A stretch of 8,174 bases of DNA from an uncultured Collinsella sp. GTDB lineage: Bacteria; Actinomycetota; Coriobacteriia; Coriobacteriales; Coriobacteriaceae. The stretch is taken from the NCBI GenBank assembly GCA_900553415.1, contig USDH01000057.1, positions 1 through 8,174 of the forward strand, read 5' to 3'. A program made the position numbers and the translations under genes. Numbering within the stretch: the stretch's first letter is position 1; every line of letters begins with the position of its first letter. The notes under the pieces were generated by a model. It ran no database searches. It was not told the DNA's origin and saw only the letters and a list, made by a program, of their open reading frames with translations. Of this stretch, positions 1-6,089 are shown piece by piece.

Positions 1-919
1 TGACGGGGAAGCGCTTCGTAAGGGCGACGAGCTCCTGGTCGATTCCGAGCTCCTCCCGCGCGGCCGTCGCGATGGAGCCGACGGGCTTCTGTAGACGCTG
101 CCCGATCGTGTTCAGAACGTTGCCGTTATGAGCGGCCGCGTTGCGCAGGGCCTTCACGGGGAACAGGAGCTGCTTGACGGATTCGGCCTCCTGGCTGCGT
201 TCCCTCCTGAGGTCGTAGAAGTAGAACTTGTAAAGCGCGATGATTCCCCCGAAGGAGACGAGTTCCAGGTAGTTCCAGACGTACATGTCCTCGCGTCTGC
301 CGTACTTATTCGCGAGGTCCCGGGTGTAGTTCGAGTCTCCGAGGTACGAGACGCTGCGCTCGAGGTGCTCCGGGTCTATCCCCAAAGTCTGATCCTCGGC
401 GATGTGGAGCATCTCGAGGAAGAGCATCACCCGATCGCTGCCGCCCACCCCATCTAGCCGGTCGGCGATGGCCTTCATCCTCTCGACGGTGGCTTCTGAC
501 CCGCTTGGATCGAACCGCTCCTCCAGCATCCTCTCCTTACGCAGCCTTTCGTGGGCGAAAAGGAGGTCGAGGACCTCCTTCCCGTCGGCGCCGTCGTCCA
601 TCATCGTCCGGTTTAGATGGACCTTCATGTAGTGCTCGATGTCAAGCGTCATCGAGAGGATGTGCTCGCGGAGGTGGTGGTCGAGTCTGGTGAGCTCGGT
701 GAGGTAGGCGAAGTCTAGGTTGACGTAGCGTCCGTAGCCCTCCGACGCGGGGCTACGATACGTTGAGAAGCACTTCGCAAACGCCTTGACCTTGAAGAAG
801 AAGTTCTTGTCGCGGAGGAACGCGACTGCATCCTTGGGGCTCATTATGTCGAAGCGGACGCCCCGCTCTGCGAGGTGGGCGACCTGTTGTTCTGCCGGGA
901 TGAGCGGGCGCTCCTTCAT
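1..919 (-). CDS. Abi_2/AbiF-type HEPN abortive-infection protein, 3' end outside the window
   Basis: A minus-strand reading frame stays open from the ATG at 919 to the left edge: 306 codons and no stop, so the C-terminus is missing. The start is fixed by GGAGG at 927-931, seven bases upstream. Family signs seen: a helical segment around residues 78-104 (LDHHLREHIL, then IEHYMKVHLNR), matching the D-x-x-LR...iE pattern of Abi_2 proteins; W215-NYLELVSFGG with the conserved W/E/SFG core; and R259-NAAAH264-N, an R-x4-H motif of HEPN ribonucleases. Known family members act as abortive-infection or toxin-like RNases in the cytoplasm; RNA cleavage here is inferred. Just upstream are a dedicated promoter and a structured RNA (932-998), so it is probably the toxin of an RNA-controlled unit. 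AGG, AGA, CTA and ATA codons are frequent here, unlike in tex and the right-hand operon, which suggests horizontal transfer. Alternative: an AbiD-type protein of the same superfamily. Family call secure; the AbiF subtype is less so. Confidence 0.85.
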   Translation of the reverse strand, partial: MKERPLIPAEQQVAHLAERGVRFDIMSPKDAVAFLRDKNFFFKVKAFAKCFSTYRSPASEGYGRYVNLDFAYLTELTRLDHHLREHILSMTLDIEHYMKVHLNRTMMDDGADGKEVLDLLFAHERLRKERMLEERFDPSGSEATVERMKAIADRLDGVGGSDRVMLFLEMLHIAEDQTLGIDPEHLERSVSYLGDSNYTRDLANKYGRREDMYVWNYLELVSFGGIIALYKFYFYDLRRERSQEAESVKQLLFPVKALRNAAAHNGNVLNTIGQRLQKPVGSIATAAREELGIDQELVALTKRFPV

Positions 920-931
920 GATCGTTCCTCC

Positions 932-973
932 AAAACGAAAAATGCGGCTGTAGGTACAGGTACCCGCAGCCGC
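932..973 (-). terminator. Intrinsic terminator/attenuator between the small RNA and the HEPN gene
   Basis: The hairpin at 944-973 (7 bp, internal loop, 4 bp, CCTG loop) is followed on the minus strand by TTTTT at 938-942 and TTTT at 932-935. It precedes the HEPN ribosome site with no spacing, so full-length mRNA would need read-through. That arrangement makes the short RNA the major product and toxin mRNA the minor one, as in known type III toxin-antitoxin loci. The stem and T-tract are seen; the efficiency is unknown. Confidence 0.7.
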
Positions 974-998
974 TAAAAGCCCGAAGGCTTTTCACACT
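932..998 (-). ncRNA. Predicted structured RNA upstream of the AbiF-like gene (candidate RNA antitoxin/attenuator)
   Basis: Transcription from the promoter at 1005-1033 should begin near the A complementary to 998. The RNA then holds two hairpins. The first (975-992) has a perfect 7-bp stem, AAAAGCC/GGCTTTT, capped by a UUCG tetraloop. The second (944-973) has GCGGCTG/CAGCCGC, a 2x2 internal loop, then GGTA/TACC with a CCTG loop. It is followed by A, five T, CG and four T, directly abutting the Shine-Dalgarno of the HEPN gene. A structured RNA class named the abiF motif is known upstream of AbiF-like genes, and such RNAs have been proposed as antitoxins. I cannot align this one to that class without tools, so membership is inferred from position and architecture. 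Alternative: a plain transcription attenuator in the leader. The structure is directly visible; the function is not. Confidence 0.62.
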
Positions 999-1004
999 GC
1001 GGAC

Positions 1005-1033
1005 AGTATACCCCACTTTGCCGAAGGGGCAAA
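1005..1033 (-). promoter_or_regulatory. Sigma70-type promoter for the small RNA and HEPN gene
   Basis: On the minus strand, TTTGCC (plus 1028-1033) and TATACT (plus 1005-1010) are separated by exactly 17 bp. The -10 box matches the consensus at five of six positions and the -35 at three of six. A purine six bases after the -10 box (plus 998) is a suitable start. The -35 and spacer lie inside a perfect 7-bp inverted repeat (1016-1034), a possible operator. Confidence 0.6.
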
Positions 1034-1080
1034 GAGCGCGGGGAACGCCCGCCCTCTTTGCGACACTTGCCGCGAAGAGG
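1016..1080 (-). repeat. Nested inverted repeats with shared arms between tex and the HEPN-gene promoter
   Basis: Read on the minus strand, four arms occur in order: A (1080-1071), B (1062-1053), C (1036-1028) and D (1022-1016). A pairs with B (6 bp, a mismatch, 3 bp). B pairs with C (GCAAAGAG/CTCTTTGC, a mismatch, then GCGGG/CCCGC). C pairs with D (CTTTGCC/GGCAAAG). The helices are mutually exclusive. No T-tract follows, so this is not a standard intrinsic terminator. It may end or process tex transcripts, or act as an operator over the -35 box. A small separate hairpin, CCGC-CAAA-GCGG, lies right after the tex stop (1087-1098). Confidence 0.5.
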
Positions 1081-1099
1081 GGATATCCGCTTTGGCGGT

Positions 1100-3247
1100 T
1101 TACTTTCCTTGCACCATGGTGAGGGAGATCTTCTTGCGGTCGCGATCGACCTTTTCGACCCACACCTTGACCGTGTCACCGACGCGCACCACGTCGCTCG
1201 GGTGCTTGACAAAGCGGTTGGCCAGCTTGGAGATATGTACGAGGCCGTCCTGGTGCACTCCCACGTCGACGAAGGCGCCAAAGTCCACAACGTTGCGCAC
1301 CGTGCCCTTGAGTTCCATGCCGGGCTCCAGGTCGTCGATGGAAAGCGCCGAGCGGCTAAAGACCACCTCGGGTGCATCGTCGCGCGGGTCGCGACCGGGC
1401 TTCTTGAGCTCGTTGACGATGTCGATGAGCGTGAGGGTGCCGCAGTCTAGGTCGCTTGCCAGCGTCGAGATACTGCCCAGACGGCGCTCGATGTCGGGTA
1501 CGCCGCCGCGGCTGAGCTCGCTGGCTTTAACGCCGGCGCGTTCCAAGACGGACGTGGCCACCTCGTAGCTCTCGGGGTGGACGCTTGTCGCGTCGAGCGG
1601 GTTCTTGCCGCCGCTGATGCGCAGGAAGCCCGCGGCGTTGAGGTATGCCTTGGGTCCCAGCTTGGGGACCTTCTTGAGCTGGCGGCGATCGGTAAAGGCG
1701 CCGTTTTCCTCGCGGTATGCCACGATGTTCTTGGCCACGCTCGGCGTAATGCCCGACACGTAGCCCAGCAGGCTTGCGCTCGCGGTGTTGACGTCGACGC
1801 CCACACGGTTGACGACGTCTTCCACCACGTGGCCCAAGGTGCGCGAAAGCTCGGCCTGGTCAAGGTCGTGCTGGTACTGGCCAACGCCGATGGACTGGGG
1901 CGGAATCTTGACGAGCTCTGCCAGCGGGTCCTGCAGGCGGCGGCCCAGGCTCATGGCGCCACGCACGGTGACGTCCAGGTCGGGATATTCCTGGCTCGCG
2001 AGTTCGGAGGCGGAGTACACCGATGCGCCGGCCTCGTTGACGATGGTGTATCGCAGCCCGGGCGCCTGCTCGGCAATGAACTCCGAGACGACTTCCTCGG
2101 TCTCGCGGCTGGCGGTGCCGTTGCCGATGACGATGGTGTTGACGCCGTCCTTCTTGACGAGGCGGGCGAGCTCACGCTTGGTGCCGGCGACGTCGTGGCG
2201 CGGCTTGGTGGGATAGACCACGCCGTGGTCGAGCAGCTTGCCGGTCTCGTCCATGACGGCGACCTTGCAGCCGGTACGGTAGCCCGGATCGAGCGCGAGC
2301 ACGCGGGCGCCGCGCACGGGGCGTGCCGAGAGCAGGCCTTCGAGATTCTTGGCAAAGACGTTGATGGCCTCGGTCTGGGCGCGGACGGTGAGTTTGGCGC
2401 GGGCCTCGCGCTCCAGCGAGGGGGCCATGAGGCGCTTGTAACCGTCGGCGATGGCAGCATCGAAGATGGGAGCAAACACGCCCTGGCGTCGGGGCCAACG
2501 GCTGCCGAGACGCGCCGTGGCGGCAGCGCCGTCGACGTTCACGCGCACGCGGAGCTTGCCCTCGCGCTCACCGCGGTCGATAGCCAGCACGCGGTGGTTG
2601 GGAATACGGCGAAGCGGCTCGTCAAAGTTGTAGTACGGCTCGTAGGGAGTCTTCTCGGCGGGGTCGGTGGCCTCGACGACGATGTCGGCGGGGGTTTGCG
2701 TAAAGGCGCGCAGGTCGGCGACGTTCTCGGGGTCTTCGGCCACCGTCTCGGCCACGATGTCGGCGGCGCCGGCGAGCGCCTTCTCGGGCGTGTCGAAGCC
2801 GGCCTCCTCGTTGACGTATGCCGCGGCGGCATCGAGTGCGCTGCCCTTGGCCGAGGCCTGCATGATGATCATGTTGGCCAGCGGCTCCAGGCCGGCCTCG
2901 CGGGCCTTCTGCGCGCGAGTCATACGCTTTTTGCGGTAGGGCTTGTAGAGGTCCTCGACGCGCTGGAGCTGCGTGGCCTCGCGAATCTGCTGCTCGAGCT
3001 CGGGCGTGAGCTTGCCCTGGGCGTCGATGAGCAGAATGACATCCTCTTTGCGCTGCTCAAGATTGCGCAGGTAGGACAGGCGCTCGTCGAGTGCGCGCAG
3101 GGCGACGTCGTCCATGCCGCCCGTGGCTTCCTTGCGGTAGCGCGAGATAAAGGGGATGGTGTTGCCCTCGTCGATGAGCTTGACGGCCGCCTCGATGTTG
3201 GCGGCCTTAAGGTTGAGCTCGCGGGCGAGCTGGGCGATAAGATCCAT
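1100..3247 (-). CDS. tex: Tex, transcription accessory protein (S1-domain RNA-binding protein)
   Basis: The product is 715 aa, within the usual Tex range of about 700-780. Tex/YdcI proteins are cytoplasmic nucleic-acid-binding proteins related to eukaryotic Spt6 and linked to transcription and RNA handling; the exact bacterial role is still debated. Domains in order: an N-terminal helical region with the hallmark IPFISRYRKEATGG (residues 31-44); a YqgF/RNase H-like fold at about 315-450 (LALDPGYRTG, VIGNGTASRETE); tandem helix-hairpin-helix at about 465-570 (GVDVNTASASLL, GITPSVAKNIV, LGPKAYLNAAGFLRI); and a C-terminal S1 domain at about 640-710 (GTVRNVVDFGAFVDVGVHQD, LVHISKLA). The ATG at 3247 is chosen because AAGGAG lies at 3252-3257 and the protein starts where the family does. 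An in-frame extension to 3403 runs through intergenic repeat sequence and has no family similarity. It is transcribed alone. The call is secure. Confidence 0.97.
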   Translation of the reverse strand: MDLIAQLARELNLKAANIEAAVKLIDEGNTIPFISRYRKEATGGMDDVALRALDERLSYLRNLEQRKEDVILLIDAQGKLTPELEQQIREATQLQRVEDLYKPYRKKRMTRAQKAREAGLEPLANMIIMQASAKGSALDAAAAYVNEEAGFDTPEKALAGAADIVAETVAEDPENVADLRAFTQTPADIVVEATDPAEKTPYEPYYNFDEPLRRIPNHRVLAIDRGEREGKLRVRVNVDGAAATARLGSRWPRRQGVFAPIFDAAIADGYKRLMAPSLEREARAKLTVRAQTEAINVFAKNLEGLLSARPVRGARVLALDPGYRTGCKVAVMDETGKLLDHGVVYPTKPRHDVAGTKRELARLVKKDGVNTIVIGNGTASRETEEVVSEFIAEQAPGLRYTIVNEAGASVYSASELASQEYPDLDVTVRGAMSLGRRLQDPLAELVKIPPQSIGVGQYQHDLDQAELSRTLGHVVEDVVNRVGVDVNTASASLLGYVSGITPSVAKNIVAYREENGAFTDRRQLKKVPKLGPKAYLNAAGFLRISGGKNPLDATSVHPESYEVATSVLERAGVKASELSRGGVPDIERRLGSISTLASDLDCGTLTLIDIVNELKKPGRDPRDDAPEVVFSRSALSIDDLEPGMELKGTVRNVVDFGAFVDVGVHQDGLVHISKLANRFVKHPSDVVRVGDTVKVWVEKVDRDRKKISLTMVQGK

Positions 3248-3291
3248 GGGACTCCTTGCGTTTAAGGTGCGTTTGCAGCACAGGGCTACCA

Positions 3292-3300
3292 AGGATACCA
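3292..3300 (-). promoter_or_regulatory. tex: Possible extended -10 promoter for tex
   Basis: The minus strand reads TGG-TATCCT, an extended -10 element about 45 bases upstream of the tex start. No good -35 hexamer lies 16-18 bases further up, so the call is weak. The hairpin at 3307-3323 sits in the expected spacer region. Confidence 0.3.
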
Positions 3301-3328
3301 CCCGTCCCAAAAGACTGTTTTGGAGCCG

Positions 3329-3490
3329 CGCCACGAAAACGACCCGTCTGCTACGTTTGAACCGCATGGGTCGACCGTGCCTGGTTTTACCGAAAATCGG
3401 CAAGCCGTTTACCTGCGGTTTTTATTTCGCGAAATTTGGCATGGTTGAGGGCGATCGGTTAAACGTAGTAGATAGGCGCATTTCGTGGCG
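3329..3490. repeat. 162-bp element bounded by imperfect inverted repeats (MITE-like or intergenic repeat unit)
   Basis: The reverse complement of 3329-3363 aligns with 3457-3490. Both begin GGTT, continue (C)AAACGTAG and AGA, and end TTTCGTGGCG. About 27 of 34 positions are identical with one gap, and several of the differences are transitions, as in two diverged copies. The interior holds CCGA-AAA-TCGG (3390-3400) and ATTTCGCGAAAT (3424-3435). There is no coding capacity and no clear target-site duplication. It could be a small non-autonomous mobile element, a Coriobacteriia intergenic repeat, or a large regulatory cruciform upstream of tex. The repeat is directly visible; its nature is inferred. 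Confidence 0.55.
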
Positions 3491-3550
3491 AACGAACCAA
3501 GCCGAGGTGCAAAAAGGCCCCCGTCTCAGAATAATCGTCAGCGAAGTAGC

Positions 3551-3585
3551 AAAAAGCCCCGCGGGCAGGAGGCTGCTCGCGGGGC
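3551..3585 (-). terminator. Rho-independent terminator of the SDR-MFS-oxidoreductase operon
   Basis: On the minus strand the perfect 8-bp stem GCCCCGCG/CGCGGGGC (3578-3585 with 3556-3563) encloses an inner GCAG/CTGC pairing. It is followed immediately by TTTTT (3551-3555). It lies 74 bases past the stop of the last operon gene and is oriented to end it. Confidence 0.9.
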
Positions 3586-3658
3586 AAAGAAGAGGGGCTT
3601 ATTTGTGGCGGACCGAGGGGCCCGGCATGGGGTTTCTGCCGCGGCCTGTCCTAAGGTG

Positions 3659-4699
3659 CTACAGCTCGACGAGCTGGCCGGTCTCGGCGGCCTCCTTGAT
3701 AGCGTTAAGCAGCGTGAGCGTCTTAACGTTATCGGCGGGGGTCACGACGGGCTTGACCTCGCGGCGGACAACCTTCACAAAGTGCTTGAGCTGCATCTTG
3801 TGCGGCAGTGCCGGGTCGACAGCCGGAATCTCCATCTGCAGCGGCTTGTGCCAGTTGGAGGCGCCGTCGTAGGAGAACTGGTGCAGGCGGGGCAGCGACA
3901 GGGCGCCCTTAGTGCCGCCGATAAAGTAGGCGTCGGCGTCGAAGGGGCGGTACTGCGGATCCTCGCGAGCGGTTGCCTCCCAGTTCCAGGGGCTGGCGGT
4001 GGCGTCGGAGATGGTCATGCTTGCGAGCGCGCCATCGGCAAAACGGACGTTGACCACGGCGGAGTCCTCGGTCTCAAAACCGCGGGCGGCGCTGGACTGC
4101 ATGCCCTGGACGGCGACGGGCTCGCCCAGCAGGTAGCGGAGCAGGTCGACGTCGTGCACCAGGTTGACCAGGATCGGGCCGGCACCCTTCTTGCGGCGCC
4201 ACTCGACATCGAAGTACTCGTCATTCTTATAGATCATGTAGTGGAAGCTCGACACGGTGAGCTTGCCCAGCTCGCCGGACTCGATAATCTCCTTGGCCTT
4301 GTTGACGAAGGGGTTGTGGCGACGGTGCTGACCCACGAGCACGGGCACGCCGGCGGTCTCGGCCTCGGCGGCGAAAGCCTGGGCATCCTCCAGGTCGTTG
4401 GAGATCGGCTTTTCGACCAGCGGCACGATGTTGCGCTTCACAGCTTCGCGAGCAACGCCCAGGTGCAGGTCGTTGGGGGTAGCGATAATGACGGCCTCGG
4501 GCTTGATCTCGTCCATCATCTGGGCGGGATCGGTGTAAAACGGCACGCCGGCGGCCTCGGCCGTGGCGCGGGCGCCCTCAAAGGCGTCGGCGATGGCGAC
4601 GAGCTCGGCCTCGGGCTCCTCGGTGACAAAGCGGATGTGGTTGCGGCCCATGGCGCCGGCGCCGATAACGGCAATGCGGACGGGGTTGAGCTCAGACAT
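3659..4699 (-). CDS. Gfo/Idh/MocA-family NAD(P)-dependent oxidoreductase
   Basis: The product is 346 aa, normal for the family, which oxidises or reduces sugars, inositols, amino-sugars and related polyols with NAD(H) or NADP(H) in the cytoplasm. Seen: an N-terminal Rossmann fold with VIGAGAMGRNH (residues 11-21); a TPNDLH segment (74-79); the EKP cofactor/active-site motif (96-98); GQHRRHNP (123-130); and the catalytic-region motif NLVHDVDLLRYLLGE (179-193) with H182 and D185, in place of the more common GGG-x-x-x-D-x-G-x-H. A C-terminal alpha/beta domain follows. AAGGAG at 4705-4710, five bases upstream, supports this ATG. It is the last gene of an operon after the SDR and MFS genes, separated from the transporter gene by 68 bp carrying a palindrome. 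Substrate unknown; inositol, keto-sugar or cyclic-acid dehydrogenases are all possible. Confidence 0.92.
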   Translation of the reverse strand: MSELNPVRIAVIGAGAMGRNHIRFVTEEPEAELVAIADAFEGARATAEAAGVPFYTDPAQMMDEIKPEAVIIATPNDLHLGVAREAVKRNIVPLVEKPISNDLEDAQAFAAEAETAGVPVLVGQHRRHNPFVNKAKEIIESGELGKLTVSSFHYMIYKNDEYFDVEWRRKKGAGPILVNLVHDVDLLRYLLGEPVAVQGMQSSAARGFETEDSAVVNVRFADGALASMTISDATASPWNWEATAREDPQYRPFDADAYFIGGTKGALSLPRLHQFSYDGASNWHKPLQMEIPAVDPALPHKMQLKHFVKVVRREVKPVVTPADNVKTLTLLNAIKEAAETGQLVEL

Positions 4700-4728
4700 T
4701 TCGACTCCTTAATACTGGTGGCGGTGGA

Positions 4729-4759
4729 ATGCGACAAAGGGGCTGTCCCTTTGTCGCAT
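4729..4759. repeat. REP-like perfect palindrome in the operon
   Basis: ATGCGACAAAGGG (4729-4741) is followed by loop GCTGT and by its exact complement, CCCTTTGTCGCAT (4747-4759): a 13-bp uninterrupted stem. It lies between the MFS stop and the ribosome site of the last operon gene. There is no T-tract on either strand, so it is unlikely to be an intrinsic terminator. A short GC-rich palindrome in such a gap resembles REP elements, which can stabilise upstream mRNA or be mobilised by RAYT proteins. Multicopy status cannot be tested here. Confidence 0.7.
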
Positions 4760-4767
4760 CGGTAAAA

Positions 4768-6024
4768 CTAGGCGGACTTCTTCTTGCTGTCGGAGACCAT
4801 CATGTAGACGGTGAGCACGACGGCGATGGCGGCGATCACAATAGCGCCGTAGAAGGACTGCTGGTAGGCGGCGCTGCCGGCCTCGGCGTGATACAGCACG
4901 GCGGTGATGGGCTGGCTGATCCAGGTGGAAGCGGCGTAGCCCAAAAACATGATGCCGTAGTTGACGCCGATGTTGCTGGTGCCAAAGGCGCCACCGGTGA
5001 GCGGCGGGTAGATGACGAGCAGAGCGCCAAAGCTAAAGCCGAGCAGGGCGAGCGCCACAAAGAACATGGCCTGCGTAAAGCTCATCGACATGATGACGAG
5101 CGCGACGATGGTGACGACAAGGCTGATGAGCAGCGACTTATAGGCGCCGAGCTTGTCGATGATCTGGCCAAAGGACAGACGGCCAACCAGGTTGGCGCAG
5201 GTGTTGACGGAGACGACCACGCCGCCGAGGGCGACGGCCGCGGCGCTCGTGGGATCGGCGAAGAGCTGGACGGCGGCGATGGAGGCAACCTTGCCCACGA
5301 GCAGGGTGCCCGCGGTGGCGGCAAAGGCGAAAGTGACGATGAGGACCCAGAAGCGCGGGGTCTTGACCATCTCGCCCGGGGTGAGGTCGCCGAAGGTGCC
5401 GGCATGCGCGCCGCCCTTGGGGGCCTCGAAGCCCTCGGGCAGCCAGCCGGCCTCGGGGGCCTTCAGGAACAGGGCGGAGGCGGCGATCGTCACAAAGAAG
5501 ATGACGCCGAGTGCCTTGAGGGCGCCAAAGATGCCCAGGCTCGGGATGAGCAGCGAGGCGAGCACCGGGGACAGCACGGCGGGGCCGGCGGTCGAAGCGG
5601 CCAGGGTGATGCCGGAGGCCAGGCCCTTCTTGTCGATGAACCACTTTTGGCCCGTGGTGAGCGCGGGGTTGTAGCCCAGGCCGTTGCCGATGGCGGCGAC
5701 GAGCGAGAACCACAGGTAGAACTGCCACGGCTCGGTGACGGTGCCGGACATGAACCAGCCCAGGCCGTAGCACACGGCGGCGGCGATCACGACGTTGCGC
5801 GGGCCGATCTTATCGGAGATGCGGCCGGCGAAGATGCCCGTCACAGCCATGATGGTCTGAAAGACCGGGAAGGCCCAGGTAAGGGCGCTCGACCACTCGG
5901 GGTAGACGGCGAGCAGGTTCTTGCTCACGACGGAATACAGCGCGATGGAGCTGATGAAGAACATGGTGACGCATGCGGCGGAAAGCACGACGGCGCGACC
6001 CTTGTTGGAGTTGGTGGAAGCCAT
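4768..6024 (-). CDS. OFA-family (oxalate/formate antiporter-like) MFS transporter
   Basis: The product is 418 aa with about 12 predicted hydrophobic helices, normal for a Major Facilitator protein of the inner membrane. A motif A-like loop, GRISDKIGPRN (residues 67-77), lies between helices 2 and 3. A second signature, GNGLGYNPALTTGQKWF then DKKGLASGI (about 113-139), is typical of the oxalate/formate antiporter subfamily, as is the proline-rich central loop (APEAGWLPEGFEAPK). Members exchange or import small carboxylates such as oxalate, formate, lactate or pyruvate, so an organic-acid substrate is plausible but not shown. The start at 6024 has a modest AAAGAG four bases upstream. The gene lies 65 bp after the SDR gene on the same strand and before the Gfo/Idh/MocA gene, so it probably moves the substrate of these enzymes. 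The C-terminus ends in a short lysine-rich tail (SDSKKKSA). Confidence 0.9.
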   Translation of the reverse strand: MASTNSNKGRAVVLSAACVTMFFISSIALYSVVSKNLLAVYPEWSSALTWAFPVFQTIMAVTGIFAGRISDKIGPRNVVIAAAVCYGLGWFMSGTVTEPWQFYLWFSLVAAIGNGLGYNPALTTGQKWFIDKKGLASGITLAASTAGPAVLSPVLASLLIPSLGIFGALKALGVIFFVTIAASALFLKAPEAGWLPEGFEAPKGGAHAGTFGDLTPGEMVKTPRFWVLIVTFAFAATAGTLLVGKVASIAAVQLFADPTSAAAVALGGVVVSVNTCANLVGRLSFGQIIDKLGAYKSLLISLVVTIVALVIMSMSFTQAMFFVALALLGFSFGALLVIYPPLTGGAFGTSNIGVNYGIMFLGYAASTWISQPITAVLYHAEAGSAAYQQSFYGAIVIAAIAVVLTVYMMVSDSKKKSA

Positions 6025-6089
6025 TGGACTCTTTCTAATCGATACGGGGGAGGGGCGGGCGTATCCGCGGGTCTCCCTGTTAGGTTGGT

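Larger units (their letters stand above)
3248..3658. other. Intergenic region between tex and the oxidoreductase operon
   Basis: These 411 bases hold no credible gene. From left to right they contain the tex ribosome site (AAGGAG, 3252-3257), a weak extended -10 candidate (3292-3300), a small hairpin CCAAAA-GACTG-TTTTGG (3307-3323), an inverted-repeat element (3329-3490) with an inner perfect palindrome ATTTCGCGAAAT (3424-3435), and the operon terminator (3551-3585). A second GGGGGCC-TTTTT run on the minus strand near 3513-3521 lacks a paired stem arm and is not called. Reading frames that cross this region are extensions or shadows of neighbouring genes. Confidence 0.7.

Noticed and set aside
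128..693. Plus-strand frames of 62-109 residues opposite the HEPN gene
   Set aside because: The minus-strand frame encodes the Abi_2 motifs throughout, so these are shadows.
1..1033. CRISPR array or Cas13 effector near the HEPN protein
   Set aside because: There are no direct repeats with spacers, and the protein shows only one R-x4-H site in about 306 residues, far smaller than Cas13.
753..1163. A 136-residue minus-strand frame crossing the small-RNA promoter, with a second (134 residues) at 973-1377
   Set aside because: Both run through the tex end, the promoter and hairpins in the wrong frame. They have arginine/proline-rich products and no ribosome site.
1577..3265. A 562-residue open frame on the plus strand opposite tex
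   Set aside because: It is a complementary-frame shadow caused by high GC. The product has low-complexity G/A/V/L composition, and the minus strand carries all Tex motifs.
3301..3345. Short matches shared with distant sites: CCCGTCCCAAA (inverted near 8088-8098) and CGAAAACGACCC (near 7149-7160)
   Set aside because: Matches of 11-12 bases are expected by chance several times in 8 kb of GC-rich sequence. They do not extend.
3248..3403. In-frame N-terminal extension of tex by 52 residues
   Set aside because: It lies upstream of a strong AAGGAG plus ATG at 3247, has no Tex-like sequence, and crosses the inverted-repeat element.
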